Assembly: GCF_000208745.1 (NCBI RefSeq)
Contig: NC_030851.1
Span: 20,568,459 to 20,632,458 of the forward strand
Reading direction: 5' to 3'
DNA from: Theobroma cacao
Taxonomy: Eukaryota; Streptophyta; Magnoliopsida; Malvales; Malvaceae
Length of the DNA stretch: 64,000 bases
Shown here: piece by piece, positions 11,485-22,946 of the stretch
Layout: each line of letters starts with the position of its first letter
Position numbering within the stretch: the first letter of the stretch is position 1
Position numbers and translations under genes: made by a program
The notes under the pieces: generated by a model
What the model was told of the DNA's origin: nothing
What the model saw: the letters and a program-made list of their open reading frames with translations, nothing else
The model's database searches: none

Positions 11485-14400
11485 TGTCAAGCCCTACTCT
11501 ATTATATACTTGTCATGTCATTCATGTGCTTGATAGAATGTATGCATAAATAAATGTATCAAAAAATCGTTAAAAATCGGTATTGTACCTAATGGTACAA
11601 TTAAGTTGATTAAAGCCTCGAACTAGGCCAAATAAAGATTTTACGATGTATTTGAGAGTTATTGAATCTTAGAATGTTTTAATATGGTGATTCGGAGTTC
11701 GAAGATTGATTTGGAGTCCAATCAAGAATTTTCATAACGTAAGGGCAAAATTGTCATTTTGCCACCCAAAGGCAAAATAGGAATGTTGGACGAGATTTTT
11801 GACCAAGTTTGACTATTTGGAGCATAATTTGAAATTGTGGAGTGAAAATTTTCAATTCCGACATTTTCTAAGTATAAGGACAAAACGGTCATTTCACTTG
11901 TCCATGAGGACATAATTAAAATTTTACACCACCATGACACTTGTCAAGCCCATGAATTTCACCTATTATCATTTTATACTTTAGATAATTATGGGATTAC
12001 ATGTGGTGGTGAGAAATTGCTTAATGGTTAAGTTTTTAATCTTGGACCAATTACATGGTGACACGTGGTAAATTTTAATCTTTTTATAATTCCCTTTAAA
12101 AAAACCAGCAAACACTCCTCCCAAATCACTCTTATGGCCAGCCAAGCAAAGGAACAAAGAGAAAAAGAGAAGAACAAACCCTAGGAAGGAAAAATTCAAG
12201 AGAAATTGATGAATTTCAAGGAATCAAGCAAGTAAAGGTTAGATTTTTAATTTTAGCTTGTGATCTACCTTTCCCATGCATTCTTTTTCATTCTCCATGG
12301 CTGAAATTCAAGTTTTCAAGAAGGAGCCTTTGCTGGCCAAATCTAGAGAGAGAAGTTTTGGTGATGAATTTTGCTAGATTTCATAATATCCTAGTGTTTT
12401 TAGTCATTTTGTGATGTTTGGAAAGAAAAACAAGCAAGAAAATCACATGTTCTTCAACCACCCTCGTTTGGCCAAATTTTCTATAGGACATGTTGATGAT
12501 GGATTTGGTTGTAATTCATGTTATTTAGGTAGGAATTAATGAATTATGATGTTGGATATCAAAACCGGTTATTGAAAAGTATAGTTCCTTTAGAAAATGG
12601 CTTGATGGAAATGAGAAAATCATAGTAAATGGACTTTGATTTGTTTCTTAATGATATATATATATGGATTTACGAGACTGTGTAGACATTGATTAGAATG
12701 TTAGTTCGGAATCGAAATGAATTTCGAAAAATGGTAAAGTTAGTCAAAAATCAAGTTCATTGTAATGCTTTGGTATATTAGATTATTGGGAGTGTAATGA
12801 ATATATTTGGAGTTGAATTGGATGTTTTGGCTAATTAAACAAGGCATAGTACGAGTTAGGTCAAATGCAAATTTAGTCCGATCATAATTGAACCCACGTA
12901 GAACACCATATTTAAGTGATTATTCGAACAATTCTCATTCAATGTCATCCATTCATATAGAGCCTGAAATAGTTTTGTAGCAGTTTGACACAAATATATT
13001 GAATTACATGTCGTGTATTATGTATAGGTGGTGAGCCCTTTGATAAGGGTAAAGATATTGTGCTCGACGACCAAAAATAAGAGTACTCCAAACTCCTGCT
13101 ATTGTGAGTAATCAGACTTTCATCTTAACTTTCTAAAGTAATTTATACTCATTTTTATGTTTTAAAGAAAAATGAATTTAAAATGAAAACTATTATGTTT
13201 TATAATTGAAATGTTGATTAAACGAAATGAGATTTATAACTTGTTTTGAAATTGAATACTGGTTTCGAAAATTGAGTAAGTGGAGACTGTATACTCGTGT
13301 TATATATATGTTTTGACATATGGTTTGAATTGATGGCTTATGACAATGTGATGGCAAGCATGGCTAGATTTGTGTTTGTGTGGAATATATGAACTATTTT
13401 GCTTTGCCTTGATAGGCTGGTAATATTATATTAGCCATGTCATGCTGTCGAAAATTTTATTGAATTGGTGGGTTATTTGATTAGCTTACTACAGTGGGCG
13501 AGTTTCCGTGGACCAGCCTATTAGAGGGACACGATAAACCCTGTTATATTTACCTTAGTACGAGAGGCACAGAGGGTATCTCTTAAGGTAAAGTTAGAGT
13601 TCACCTCACGTCGAACCACCATGTGAGGGTGAAACTTAGCCAACGCCAAGAAACGACTGTGCTTTTAAATGTAAAAAATGAGTTTTATACTTTTATGTTA
13701 TTTTAACAGCCTTGGCGGACTCGGTTGGATGCTCGACACAAGGTGTTACCGAGTGTAAGTTTTTGGCACGAGCCAAGTTTTAAGAGAATCGTAAGCCTTG
13801 TTGATTTTTATGAAATGAAATTGATTTATATGAAATGAAATGAGATTTGATGTTATGAATCATATTATGATGAGATATTTTAAATTGTCTCCATTACTTG
13901 GCTTTAGATGTTATAGATGAATTTTGCTTACTCACTAGGTTTATAAAAAGTCACCCCTTCTTTTTCACCCATTTCAGGCTCAGGGTAGTCTGTAGACTGC
14001 AGATTATGTCGAGGGTTTGCTTTTAGGTTTGCACCCTTAGAAATCTTAGGTCTATAGTCTTGTACATATATGTTTATTTTAGGGGCCCACATGTCATTGT
14101 AGAATATTTTGTATACCTGGCTACGTGTGCCACTGTATGTATGAATTTATTTTGCTTTTACGCTATAAAAATTATTTGCGCAGAGTTCTATAAATATTGT
14201 TTTATAAAAAAATGGAATATTTTATTTAATATTTTTATTTAGTTTGATTAGGCAAAATTTTATTTTAAATGGATGATTTAGATTACTAAAACTATTTTCA
14301 GATAAGAAATGTATAGTTTTCGATCGTATGCTGTATTTTTACCAGGTTTCAAAATTTTTGGGTAAAAATGACCAAAATACCCGTGTGGCAGAAATTTTTT

Positions 14401-14588
14401 TTTTTGTTTTGATTTAAAAATAGTTTATATTCTCTTAAAACATGATATTTAGTAACTATTGCTCACAAGGGAGATGTAAAATTGATGCGAGAGCCTGGCG
14501 AGGTTTCGGTTGACATTTTGGGTAATGAATGTCTATCGAGACATTGTTGTTGATGTCACGGGCTTGAAAGGAGTACTAGGTCATGACA
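11485..14588 (+). repeat. Family G 3' LTR
   Basis: 3,104 bp and collinear with 5,807-8,911. The inverted-repeat block near 11,745 is present with one changed centre base. The LTR ends ...GGTCATGACA and is followed by the TSD copy AAGGG. Confidence 0.92.
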
Positions 14589-14593
14589 AAGGG

Positions 14594-16404
14594 TTCAGTA
14601 GATGGCATAGGTAAGGATTTTTGTGGGGAAGAATCAGGAGAAAATGTGTTTGGAACTTGGATTTGATCCTAAACAAAAGACTTGACTGAAGGTTTGGCTT
14701 TGTCAGCTAATTTGGAAGACTTTCTCTTCTTAAGGAACTTGGTCTTTGTTGCCATAGTTTTTCTGCCTTTTCTAGCTAGTTTGGGTTTATCTTGTGTAGA
14801 TGCAGCAGCTTTCCCTTTCTCTTTACCAGATTGCTCACTCTTCTTTATAGTATGAACTGATTTAGGGGATGCTCTTGCAAGTGCTAATTTTTGTGCTTTG
14901 CTTTTTGCTGCTTCCTTTTCAACTTCCTCTTCCCTTACCATCTGGTGAAAGACATCCATAGTTAGAATTTCCTCAAAGTTTGTGGGAGACGGTTTATCTG
15001 TCTGTGCCTCATCATGTTGTGGAGAATTGTCATTAAATGATCCTACCACTTTTGTGTTATCACTGCCTTATTTTTCAATTTCAAGTTCAGGAGTAGGTGT
15101 TTTTCTTGCTTGGAAAGCAGGACTTTTAGCAACTCTTTCTATTGGTGCTAGACTTGGTGTTGCAGAAGTATCTTCAGTTGCAGGACCAGAAGGTGATTTT
15201 CCTTTTCCCTTCATCAAATTTCCCAACTCTTCCAACTTATCTTCAATTTTCTGAATTCTTGCAGACTGATCAGTGAGTTTCCCATCAATTCTCATCAGTA
15301 AATTCAGAATCATTTCGTTTGAAATCAGAGAAGGAGTTGCCTTTGTCTAAGTAGAAGTGACATGCTCATCCCTTGGAATATCTTTAGGGGTCTTGACAAC
15401 TTTTCTCCTTCTAGCTTGTACCCCATCTTTGGCAAACTTCCTAGATAGATTGCCTGATCGTTGCTCTTAACTTGGTCCATTTCATATATGGAACTCCATA
15501 TCCCTTTTTGCTTCACTAGAGAGGTGATTATGTTTCCATAAGGCAGATTCACCTTGTCAACTTGACATGTTCTTTTCATTCTTTCTATCATGAATCTACC
15601 TAAACAGAGGGGAGTAGCATTAAAGGCATGCTCCATCAGCCATATGTCTTGAAGGCCTACGTAGCCAAAGTTACTGCTTCTTCCATGAATTGTTAAATCA
15701 ACAAAATAGTGAAGAATCTTAATTTGTGGGCTTTTAATGAAACTTGCATAACTTTTAAAGGAATACCTTTCCTTTTTTCTTGTGATTATTTCCCACAAAT
15801 ATGAGGGATCATAGTCTTCATGGATTTCATAATCTCTCTTATTACACTCAACTTTGAGCAAATTTCCAAATCAATGGCAGTGACCACAAACTCCTTACCA
15901 TTTAGAAACACATTCAGACCATCATCAACAAAATCCTCAAGGTCTTCAAGTTCATTTTCATCTAGTGCAACGCTAGCATAGAATTCCTTCACAAGACTGG
16001 CACTATAGGTTCTTTTCTCGAAAACACTCATTTTCTTCAATTTTATTTCTTCAAAGTAATCCGATAAACCCTCTTTAATTTCTGGAACCTCATTAAAGCT
16101 CTCCTAGTCAATATATTTCCCACATGAAATGTATGCATTCTCTATCTTCCTAAATCTATCTTCATGAGTCTTATTTCTAAATTTTGAGGATGAAGGATTG
16201 CCTTTTTTTGGTGAATTTTCCTTTTTCCTTCTTTTTCTTTGATTTCTGCTCTTTCTCATTCTGTCTCTTTCCAGTTTTCTCAATCATTGAAGTTGACTCA
16301 TCCTTTTTCCTCTTCTTTTGAATTTTGGATGGTGGATTCTTTTCCATGGGTCGTTTACCTTTCTTTTTCTCTAAAATATCACTGGGTAGTGTGGATTTGG
16401 CCAT
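14594..16404 (-). pseudogene. Sire-A extra 3' ORF (putative plant transposon / env-like protein), broken
   Basis: Downstream of pol in the same orientation. It begins with an ATG at 16,404 and a very basic K/R-rich N-terminus (nuclear-localisation-like runs, about 75 residues). A central region with DENELEDLEDFVDDGLNVF and YDPSYLWEIITRKKERYSF follows. Next are IKILHYFVDLTIHGRSSNFG and LPYGNIITSLVKQKGIW, which resemble the 'putative plant transposon protein' domain often found with retroelements. The C-terminal part has a coiled-coil-like IQKIEDKLEELGNLM and a Lys/Ala-rich tail ending at 14,669. At least four frame breaks occur. No clear transmembrane segment or signal peptide is visible, so an envelope role is not supported by the sequence. 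The Gypsy element is inserted just downstream. Confidence 0.65.
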
Positions 16405-16840
16405 CGATTTTGGGCAATTTTAGACTTAGGGTTTGGAGAGTTTAAGAGGATAGGGGTTTCAATTTTGAGAGGAGTGGCTTCTGATGGGAGAGAATGAAGA
16501 GAGAAAGAGTTAAGAGAGGTTGTTATTCTTTTTTAAAACTGTTAGACTCCCCCTTTTAAATGTGGTCAGTGACCCCCTTTTTCAAAATTCAAAATTTTCC
16601 CTCCCATTTTATTTTTCAGTTAAGTAATTTTTCCTCTTCTTCTTCACTTGTTATGCTACTCCATTTCCTTAAGTTTTATTATTTTTATTTTAGTTTCTTA
16701 ATTGACTAAGTTCTATCCTTATCTGACTAAGTCTTTCACTAAAAGAAATAGAATGCTTTTAGTTGGTTAAGTTATTCTCTTAATCAACTAAGTATATACT
16801 GTCTTATGAGAGAAAGGATCAAAAATTTACCTAAAGCTCT
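16405..16840 (-). other. Spacer between pol and the extra ORF, with LTR-like palindromic motifs
   Basis: No coding signal. On the minus strand it would act as leader for the extra ORF. Between about 16,695 and 16,800 it holds several copies related to the LTR motif: TTAATTGACTAAG, TTATCTGACTAAG, TTAGTTGGTTAAG and TTAATCAACTAAG. A CTCCCCCTT tract near 16,546-16,554 reads AAGGGGGAG on the element strand, another polypurine-like tract. Confidence 0.6.
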
Positions 16841-18475
16841 TGTACATTAATCATTCCTAGATTTCTCCTAATTTCACAAAATCTTTCCTCATTCAGGGGT
16901 TTGGTCAATATATCTGCTAATTAATGCAAGGTGTTGACAAATTCAACTTTAATGTCTCCCTGAAGCACATGGTCTCGGATAGAATGATGTCGAATCTCAA
17001 TGTGCTTTGTCCTAGAGTGTTGAACTGGATTTTTTGAGATGTTGATGGCACTCGTGTTATCACAAAATATTGGTACATTGTGCATGGTTACTCCAAAGTC
17101 TTTTAATTGCTGTTTAATCCATAAAATCTTAGCACAGCAACTACCTAAGGAAATGTATTCAACTTCAGCAGTTGAAAGTGCAATAGAGTTTTGTTTTTTA
17201 CTTGACCAAGATACAAGCATGTTTCCTAGAAATTGACATGTGCCACTAGTGCTCTTTTTATCCATTTTACTTCTAGCAAAATCCGCATCTGAATATCCAA
17301 TTAGACTAAAAGATGTTCCTCTAGGATACCATAATCCTAAATTTTGTGTGTTGAAGAGATACCTAAAGATTCTTTTTACAGCAGTTAAGTGTGACTCTTT
17401 AGGTTGTGATTGAAACCGTAAACACAATCATACACTAAATTGAATATCAGGTCTACTAGCAATTAAGTAAAGCAAAGATCCAATCATACCTCTATATAGC
17501 TTTTGATTAACACTTTTTCCTTTTTCATCTTTATCAAGCTTAGTAGAGGGACTCATTGGTGTGCCGATTGACTTCAACTTCAGCATATCAAACCTTTTCA
17601 GCATGTCTTGAATGTATCTTTCTTGACTGATAAAGATGCCATCTTTGCATTATTTGATTTGAAGGCCAAGAAAAAATTTCAGTTCACCCATCATGCTCAT
17701 CTCAAATTCACCTTACATTTCTTCTGCAAAGTTCTTACACAAAGCTTCATTAGTAGCACCAAATACAATATATCCACATAAATTTGAACAATAATCAAAC
17801 ATTCAAGTATTTCTTAATGAATAGTGTTGTGTCAATACTTCCTCTAACATATCCTTTCTCAACTAAGAACTTTGAGAGTCTTTCATACAAAGCTCTTGGA
17901 GCTTGTTTTAATCCATATAAAACCTTATGTAGTTTGAAAACATAATCAGGTTTTTCAAAGTCCTCAAATTCGGGGGGTTGTTTGACATAGACTTCTTCTT
18001 GAATGAGACCATTTAAAAATGCACTTTTCACATCCATTTGAAATAATTTGAAGTTCATGAAACATGCAAATGCAAGCAATAATCTTATAGCTTCTATCCT
18101 AGTAATAGAAGAAAATGTTTCATCATAGTCAATGCCTTCTTCTTGGTTATATCCTTGAGCCACTAGCCTAGATTTGTTTCTAATAACATTACCTTCCTCA
18201 TTTACCTTGTTTCTGAACACCCACTTTGTGCCAACAATTTGTTGATTGAATGGCCTAGAAACCAGTGTCCATACTTGGTTTCTTTCAAATTGTTCAAGTT
18301 CTTCTTGCATGGCCAATATCCAGTTTTTTTCTTTTTCTGCCTCTTCAAAGCTTTTAAGTTCTATTTGTGAGATGAAAGTTGTGAATTCACATGTTTCTCT
18401 TATTCCTCTCTTGGTTTTGACTCCTTGTGAAAGATCACCAATGATCTGCTCTTGTGGATGATCTTTGGAATATTT
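16841..18475 (-). pseudogene. Sire-A reverse transcriptase and RNase H, frameshifted
   Basis: From 18,475 downward: the RT entry (MQEELEQFERNQVWTLV, GTKWVFRNK), then RLVAQGYNQEEGIDYDETF, MDVKSAFLNG (first catalytic Asp) and LYGLKQAPRALYERL. The YVDD catalytic box at about 17,771-17,780 is damaged: a single-base deletion removes the second Asp codon and shifts the frame. After it come FGATNEALCKN-like, LGLQIK, a block near 17,430 (SRPDIQF), and RNase H with SSKKQNSIALSTAEVEY, FCDNTSAINISKNPVQHSRT and HIEIRHHSIRDHV. The end is an LADILTKPL-like block near 16,900. Sequence and spacing are those of Sirevirus RT-RNase H. Confidence 0.9.
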
Positions 18476-19916
18476 TCAGCTCTTTGGAAGGTCATTGTGT
18501 TGACTTTCAGTTTTTTGTAGATTTTCTAAGGGTGGAGGTTCTGCTTTTCTTCCAAGGGAGTTTTCTTCACTGTTTTTTGTGTTTTCTAGACTCATTTCTT
18601 CCATTTGTCTTTCAAAGTCCTTTGCATCATTTTCATCAACAAGAACTTCCTTTTGCAAGGCATGTGATTCATCAAAAATTACATGGATGGACTTTTCAAT
18701 TGTTAAAGTTTTTTTGTTAAAAACTCTATAAGCTTTTGAGTTCAATGCATATCCTAGAAATATTGCCTCATCACTCTTAGCATCAAACTTTCCAAGAGAA
18801 TGTTTTCCATTGTTCGATACAAAGCATTTGTAGCTAAAACTTCTAAAGTGAGAGATATTTGGTTTTCTACCTTTGTACAATTCATATGGGGTTTTTGATA
18901 TCATGTCACTTATTGAGACTCTATTAAGAATGTAGGTTGTTATGTTGACAGCTTCTGCCCAAAAGTACTTTGGTAAATTGTTTTGACAAAGCATGGTTCT
19001 AGCCATTTCTTTTAAAGTTCAATTCTTCCTTTCTACAATCCCATTTTGTTGAGGTGTTCTTGGTGTAGAAAAAATTGTGATCTAACCCCTTTTTATTTCA
19101 AAAATTTTCAAAATCATCTCCTTCAAACTCACCTCCATGATCACTTCTAACACTAACAATGACAAGTCCTTTTTCATTCTGAACCTTCTTACAATGATTT
19201 GCAAATGCAGGTAATGCATCATTTTTATGAGCAAATAAGTAGACCCAAGTGTATCTAGAGTAGTCATCAACTATCACAAAACCATATGATTTGCCTCCTA
19301 GACTAGTTATGTTTATTGGACCAAATAAATCAATATGCAGCAATTCAAGAGGTCTAGAGCTTGAAATAATCTTCTTGGTTTTGAAAGATGTTCTAACTTG
19401 TTTACCTAGTTGACAAGCATCACAAATTTTATCATTCTCAAATTTAAGTTCAAGCAATCCAATAATCAGATTTTTTCTCATCAATTTTGAGATGGTATGC
19501 ATGCTTACATTTCTTAGTCTTCTATGCCATAACCAACTATCATTTTCATTATTTGCCATAACACATGTTTCACAATTAAGCTCAAGATCTTCAAGAAATA
19601 TAATATACATATTCCTGATTGTTTTTGCTATGAATGAAATTTTGTTGGTACTAATGTCTATCACTTCACATTTACATGAATCAAAGCATACCTTAAAGCC
19701 TTTATCACACAATTGACTGATACTTAATAAATTGTGTTTTAAACCTTTAACAAGCAACACATGACTAATTTGAGCATGAGAATTCTTACCAATAGTTCCT
19801 ATGCCATGAATTCTACCCTTTGAATCATCTTCAAAAGATACAGTGCCTTCTTTTTTCTTGTCCAACTGAGCAAACAACATTTTGTTTCTAGTCATATGTC
19901 TTGAGCAGCCACTATC
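18476..19916 (-). pseudogene. Sire-A protease C-part, GAG-pre-integrase and integrase, broken
   Basis: Just below the X insertion at 19,917 the frame opens with the protease active site DSGCSRHMT, then a flap-like GRIHGIGTIG and the LLSISQLCDKGF block. Next is the integrase zinc-binding HHCC region (WHRRLRN...HTISKL...CDACQLGKQ) and the catalytic core with LLHIDLFGP (Asp 1) and RSDHGGEFE (Asp 2). The third catalytic residue is in the NGIVERKN block near 19,040, where stops and a frameshift occur. The C-terminal part (18,476-19,006) keeps KTPYELYKGRKPNISHFRSF and KSDEAIFLGYA, typical for Copia. Confidence 0.9.
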
Positions 19917-22900
19917 TGTCACAGCCCAATTTTAGGGCCATGACCGACGCAAGGACCCAATAGGCACAGCCCGCTAGGCCCAAGCAAGCCTCTCTATATG
20001 CACTTGTATATTAGTCCATCTATCTATCATATTTCTTTAAGATCTATACTTAAAGTGTTCAAATGTCAATTTCTTCAACACAATTCATAGAACCCAAGTG
20101 AATGCTCACATTGGCATCATAATTCAAAATATACATAGATAGTCTGTCAAATGTATTTTATCAATTCACATTGAGCATATACAAAGACTTGGACCGTCAG
20201 CGAAGTGACTCTGGATGGGGAATATGACTACTGAATACCAGGATACTTACCGAAAGATGGACGTACGTGGGCACCTCAATCTAGGTCCCAGCCACCCCTG
20301 AATCTGAAAACATGAAGTTGAAAACGTGAGTATAAACTCAGTGAGTGAACATAAGAAGGGAACAAGCAACGTTAAGGAAGGTTTAGAAATCATGATGCAC
20401 TTAAGTTTAAAAACAATGCAATTTATTTTATTTCTTATTAAAAACCCCTTATTCAAACCCTTGGTCGTTTAGTCACTTGATGACGAAAGATCCATGAACA
20501 GCAAATAAGTTGAGAAGTGAAAACTTTAGTAGAGTTCAAGCAAGCCAAGCATAATAGATAGACTCTCACCGCAGCAAAAAGGCATTCTCGCTGCAACTAA
20601 ATTCGGGCCAGATAAAATCCAAGGGGCTTTCACTACCACCGGGAAAATCCACTCATGCCACATTGCACATTAAATTGAACACATTGACAATACTCAAGTT
20701 TTCAACAGTCAATGCAATCACATATTAAATCCAAACATCTCTATATAGTAAATATATATATATAAGCATATACACCACCATCTCACCCAGCTCATGTGCA
20801 TCCCCCCACATCGTGCACATAGCTAGAGTCATCGTGTGCATCCCCCCACATTGTGCATAGTTAATGCCATCGTGTGCATCGCCCCACATCGTGCACATGG
20901 GCAATATCACCATCTATCTCCCTCACCACCATCATCACCGGCAAGTGCACACTCACCCCGCACATGCACGGTTGCATTTTGTCACACAATGTACCATTTA
21001 TGACATAGTATATATATATATATATATATATATATCAATATTATACAGAAACACATGGATTCATCACACTATCCATTGCATAACATAAAAACATTTCATA
21101 AGGGCTTGTTCCGGTGCGAGTTTTTGAAGAAAAACTAATAAAACGTTTTAGGGGATCCAATCAAACATAAATGTCTACATCCCAAAACATTTTAATGCAA
21201 GTTCATTCACCTTACGATAGAGGGATATTACATCGTTATTGGTTCGGAGGTGTATCTAGCTATTTCTACTTGTCGACTGCTCGTTATTTCCCCTAGCACA
21301 CCACACAGTACTCTAACTTTACCTTTGCACTTCTTAGCAACCATACAAATGCAATACCTTTAGTGTACATCATTCCCACTTCTCTTTTTCCTTCAATCAT
21401 GAATCCTTATTCAACTAATTTACATCTTGACACATTTTTACCAAAGTTTCCTTTATCCCTTACTTGCGTAATTCTTTAGATTATAGATACCGACAACTTA
21501 TTTATAACTCTAACACATATATTAAATTTGTCTAAGGATATTTATCAAGTTTAACTATCATTTCCACAACAATTACCTAATGTATGGCAACAACTACCAA
21601 TTTTCTTCCATCAAACACTTTCTAAGTTTACATGTAACACTATTCTCATTTACATGTTGCCACCAAGCATAACATCAATATCCATTCCTACACACCAACA
21701 TCCATAACCTTTTAAGCTTTTCCTAACAACACATATATCTACACAATTCATTTCTTTTCTAAACTTCCAATTAATATAATTGCCTTCCAACCATACCCAT
21801 GACACCACAATAATACCACATATTGCACACAATCATTCTCACTATAGTAAACCAATCATAGGCTTCAAATTATAGCATGAAGCTTACCACTTGGTTTTAG
21901 CTTGGATTTCACCCAACAAAGTTCCTAATTCCCTCACACCCATGGCCACCATAGCTACCACAAAATGATTCACTCATTATTTTTCCAAAGATTTAACCAA
22001 TCATGAACTTAAAACACAAAAATCCTTACCTTAGATTGCTTGAATTACAGAACCAAGCTTTTTCTTCCTTTCTCCCTTTTTCTTTCTTCTTCTCTTAGGA
22101 TTTAGATGTGTTGGAAATTGGGGTTAAAAGCTTCAGGTTTAGTGCCCGAGAAGTTTGGAGAAGAAAGAAGTAAGAAAAGAAAAGAAATGAGAAGAAAACA
22201 AGGAAAAGAAATTGAAAAACTCCATTTTCATGGTGGTGAATGAGAAAATAGTGTTGGAAGCTTGAAGAAGAAGAAGGAAATATCTTGTTTGAGGATAGGA
22301 TGGTTTTGGCTGATAAAGATGAGAGTCAAAGCTTCATTTGGAAGCTTTGACCAAACTTTGTGCAAAATTACCGTTTTACCCTCTAGTTCCTTCCCTTTTT
22401 AATTTAGTCCTCCCAATACTCATTTAACTCCAATTTCCTTCTATTATCTTCTTCTACACATGTACAAATGAAGTATAAAGTTTTTACTCCAACGAAGTGT
22501 CCCCATAATATTTAAAATATTTATTTACCCGCGCTATCTTTACTTAGTAAAGACAATCGGCCCCATTAACGTCATTTTTCTTCAAAATTTTTCTCATTCT
22601 TCTTCTCCCCCACTTAGATTGACCATATACTCCTCCTTAATGGAAAATTTTGATACTGAATAAAATATTAATATTTTAATATTATTTTATTAAAAAAAAT
22701 TTCTCTTGTCTCCTTGGTACCCAAAATGCCTTATTATGTCTCAATTCACTTCCGAATCACTTTTTATCTCGTAAATTCTTTCTCAATAAAAATATTATTT
22801 TTTTATTACTATTTCCTCACGTGTAGAATATTTTATCCCAACTATTTCTTTCATCTTTCATCATTTCTAAATATTATAATTAACCTTAATTGGCATCCGA

Positions 22901-22941
22901 TAAGCTTTATTAGACATCATATCAAAGTGTGGGGTATTACA
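19917..22941 (-). mobile_element. Family X solo LTR inserted into the Sire-A protease
   Basis: 3,025 bp with plus-strand ends TGTCACAGCCC...GGGGTATTACA, that is TGTAATACCCC...GGGCTGTGACA on its own strand. Flanks are CTATC (19,912-19,916) and CTATT (22,942-22,946), a 5-bp TSD with one change. Sire-A protein-coding sequence continues on both sides: gag/protease upstream (22,947 and above) and DSGCSRHM downstream. No internal coding is present. It contains a minisatellite (20,788-20,905) and a TA microsatellite (21,009-21,034). The organisation matches 32,901-35,600. Confidence 0.88.
20788..20985 (-). repeat. Minisatellite inside the X LTR
   Basis: About three imperfect units with period 38-40 bp, each carrying GTGCATCCCCCCACATCGTG or a close variant (unit marks at 20,796, 20,836 and 20,874), followed by a decayed tail. 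Homologous arrays stand at the same place in other X/Y LTRs (34,263-34,374 and 58,975-59,095). Confidence 0.8.
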
Positions 22942-22946
22942 CTATT

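Larger units (their letters stand above)
5807..14588 (+). mobile_element. Internally deleted Ty3/gypsy retrotransposon (family G), both LTRs present
   Basis: An 8.8-kb plus-strand element with two LTRs of about 3.1 kb (5,807-8,911 and 11,485-14,588), TGTCAAGCC...CGTGACA/CATGACA ends and a perfect TSD AAGGG (5,802-5,806 and 14,589-14,593). The primer-binding site is at 8,919-8,930 and the polypurine tract just before 11,485. The 2.57-kb interior keeps only a gag start fused to protease and a degraded integrase C-terminus with chromodomain-like tail. Most of gag, RT, RNase H and the integrase core are gone. By eye the two LTRs differ at about 11 positions in their first 215 bp, mostly transitions. 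The order and the C-terminal tail suggest the chromovirus (Tekay/Del-like) lineage. Confidence 0.92.

Noticed and set aside
18246..18720. Plus-strand frames opposite Sire-A RT/integrase
   Set aside because: Shadows of the minus-strand pol gene.
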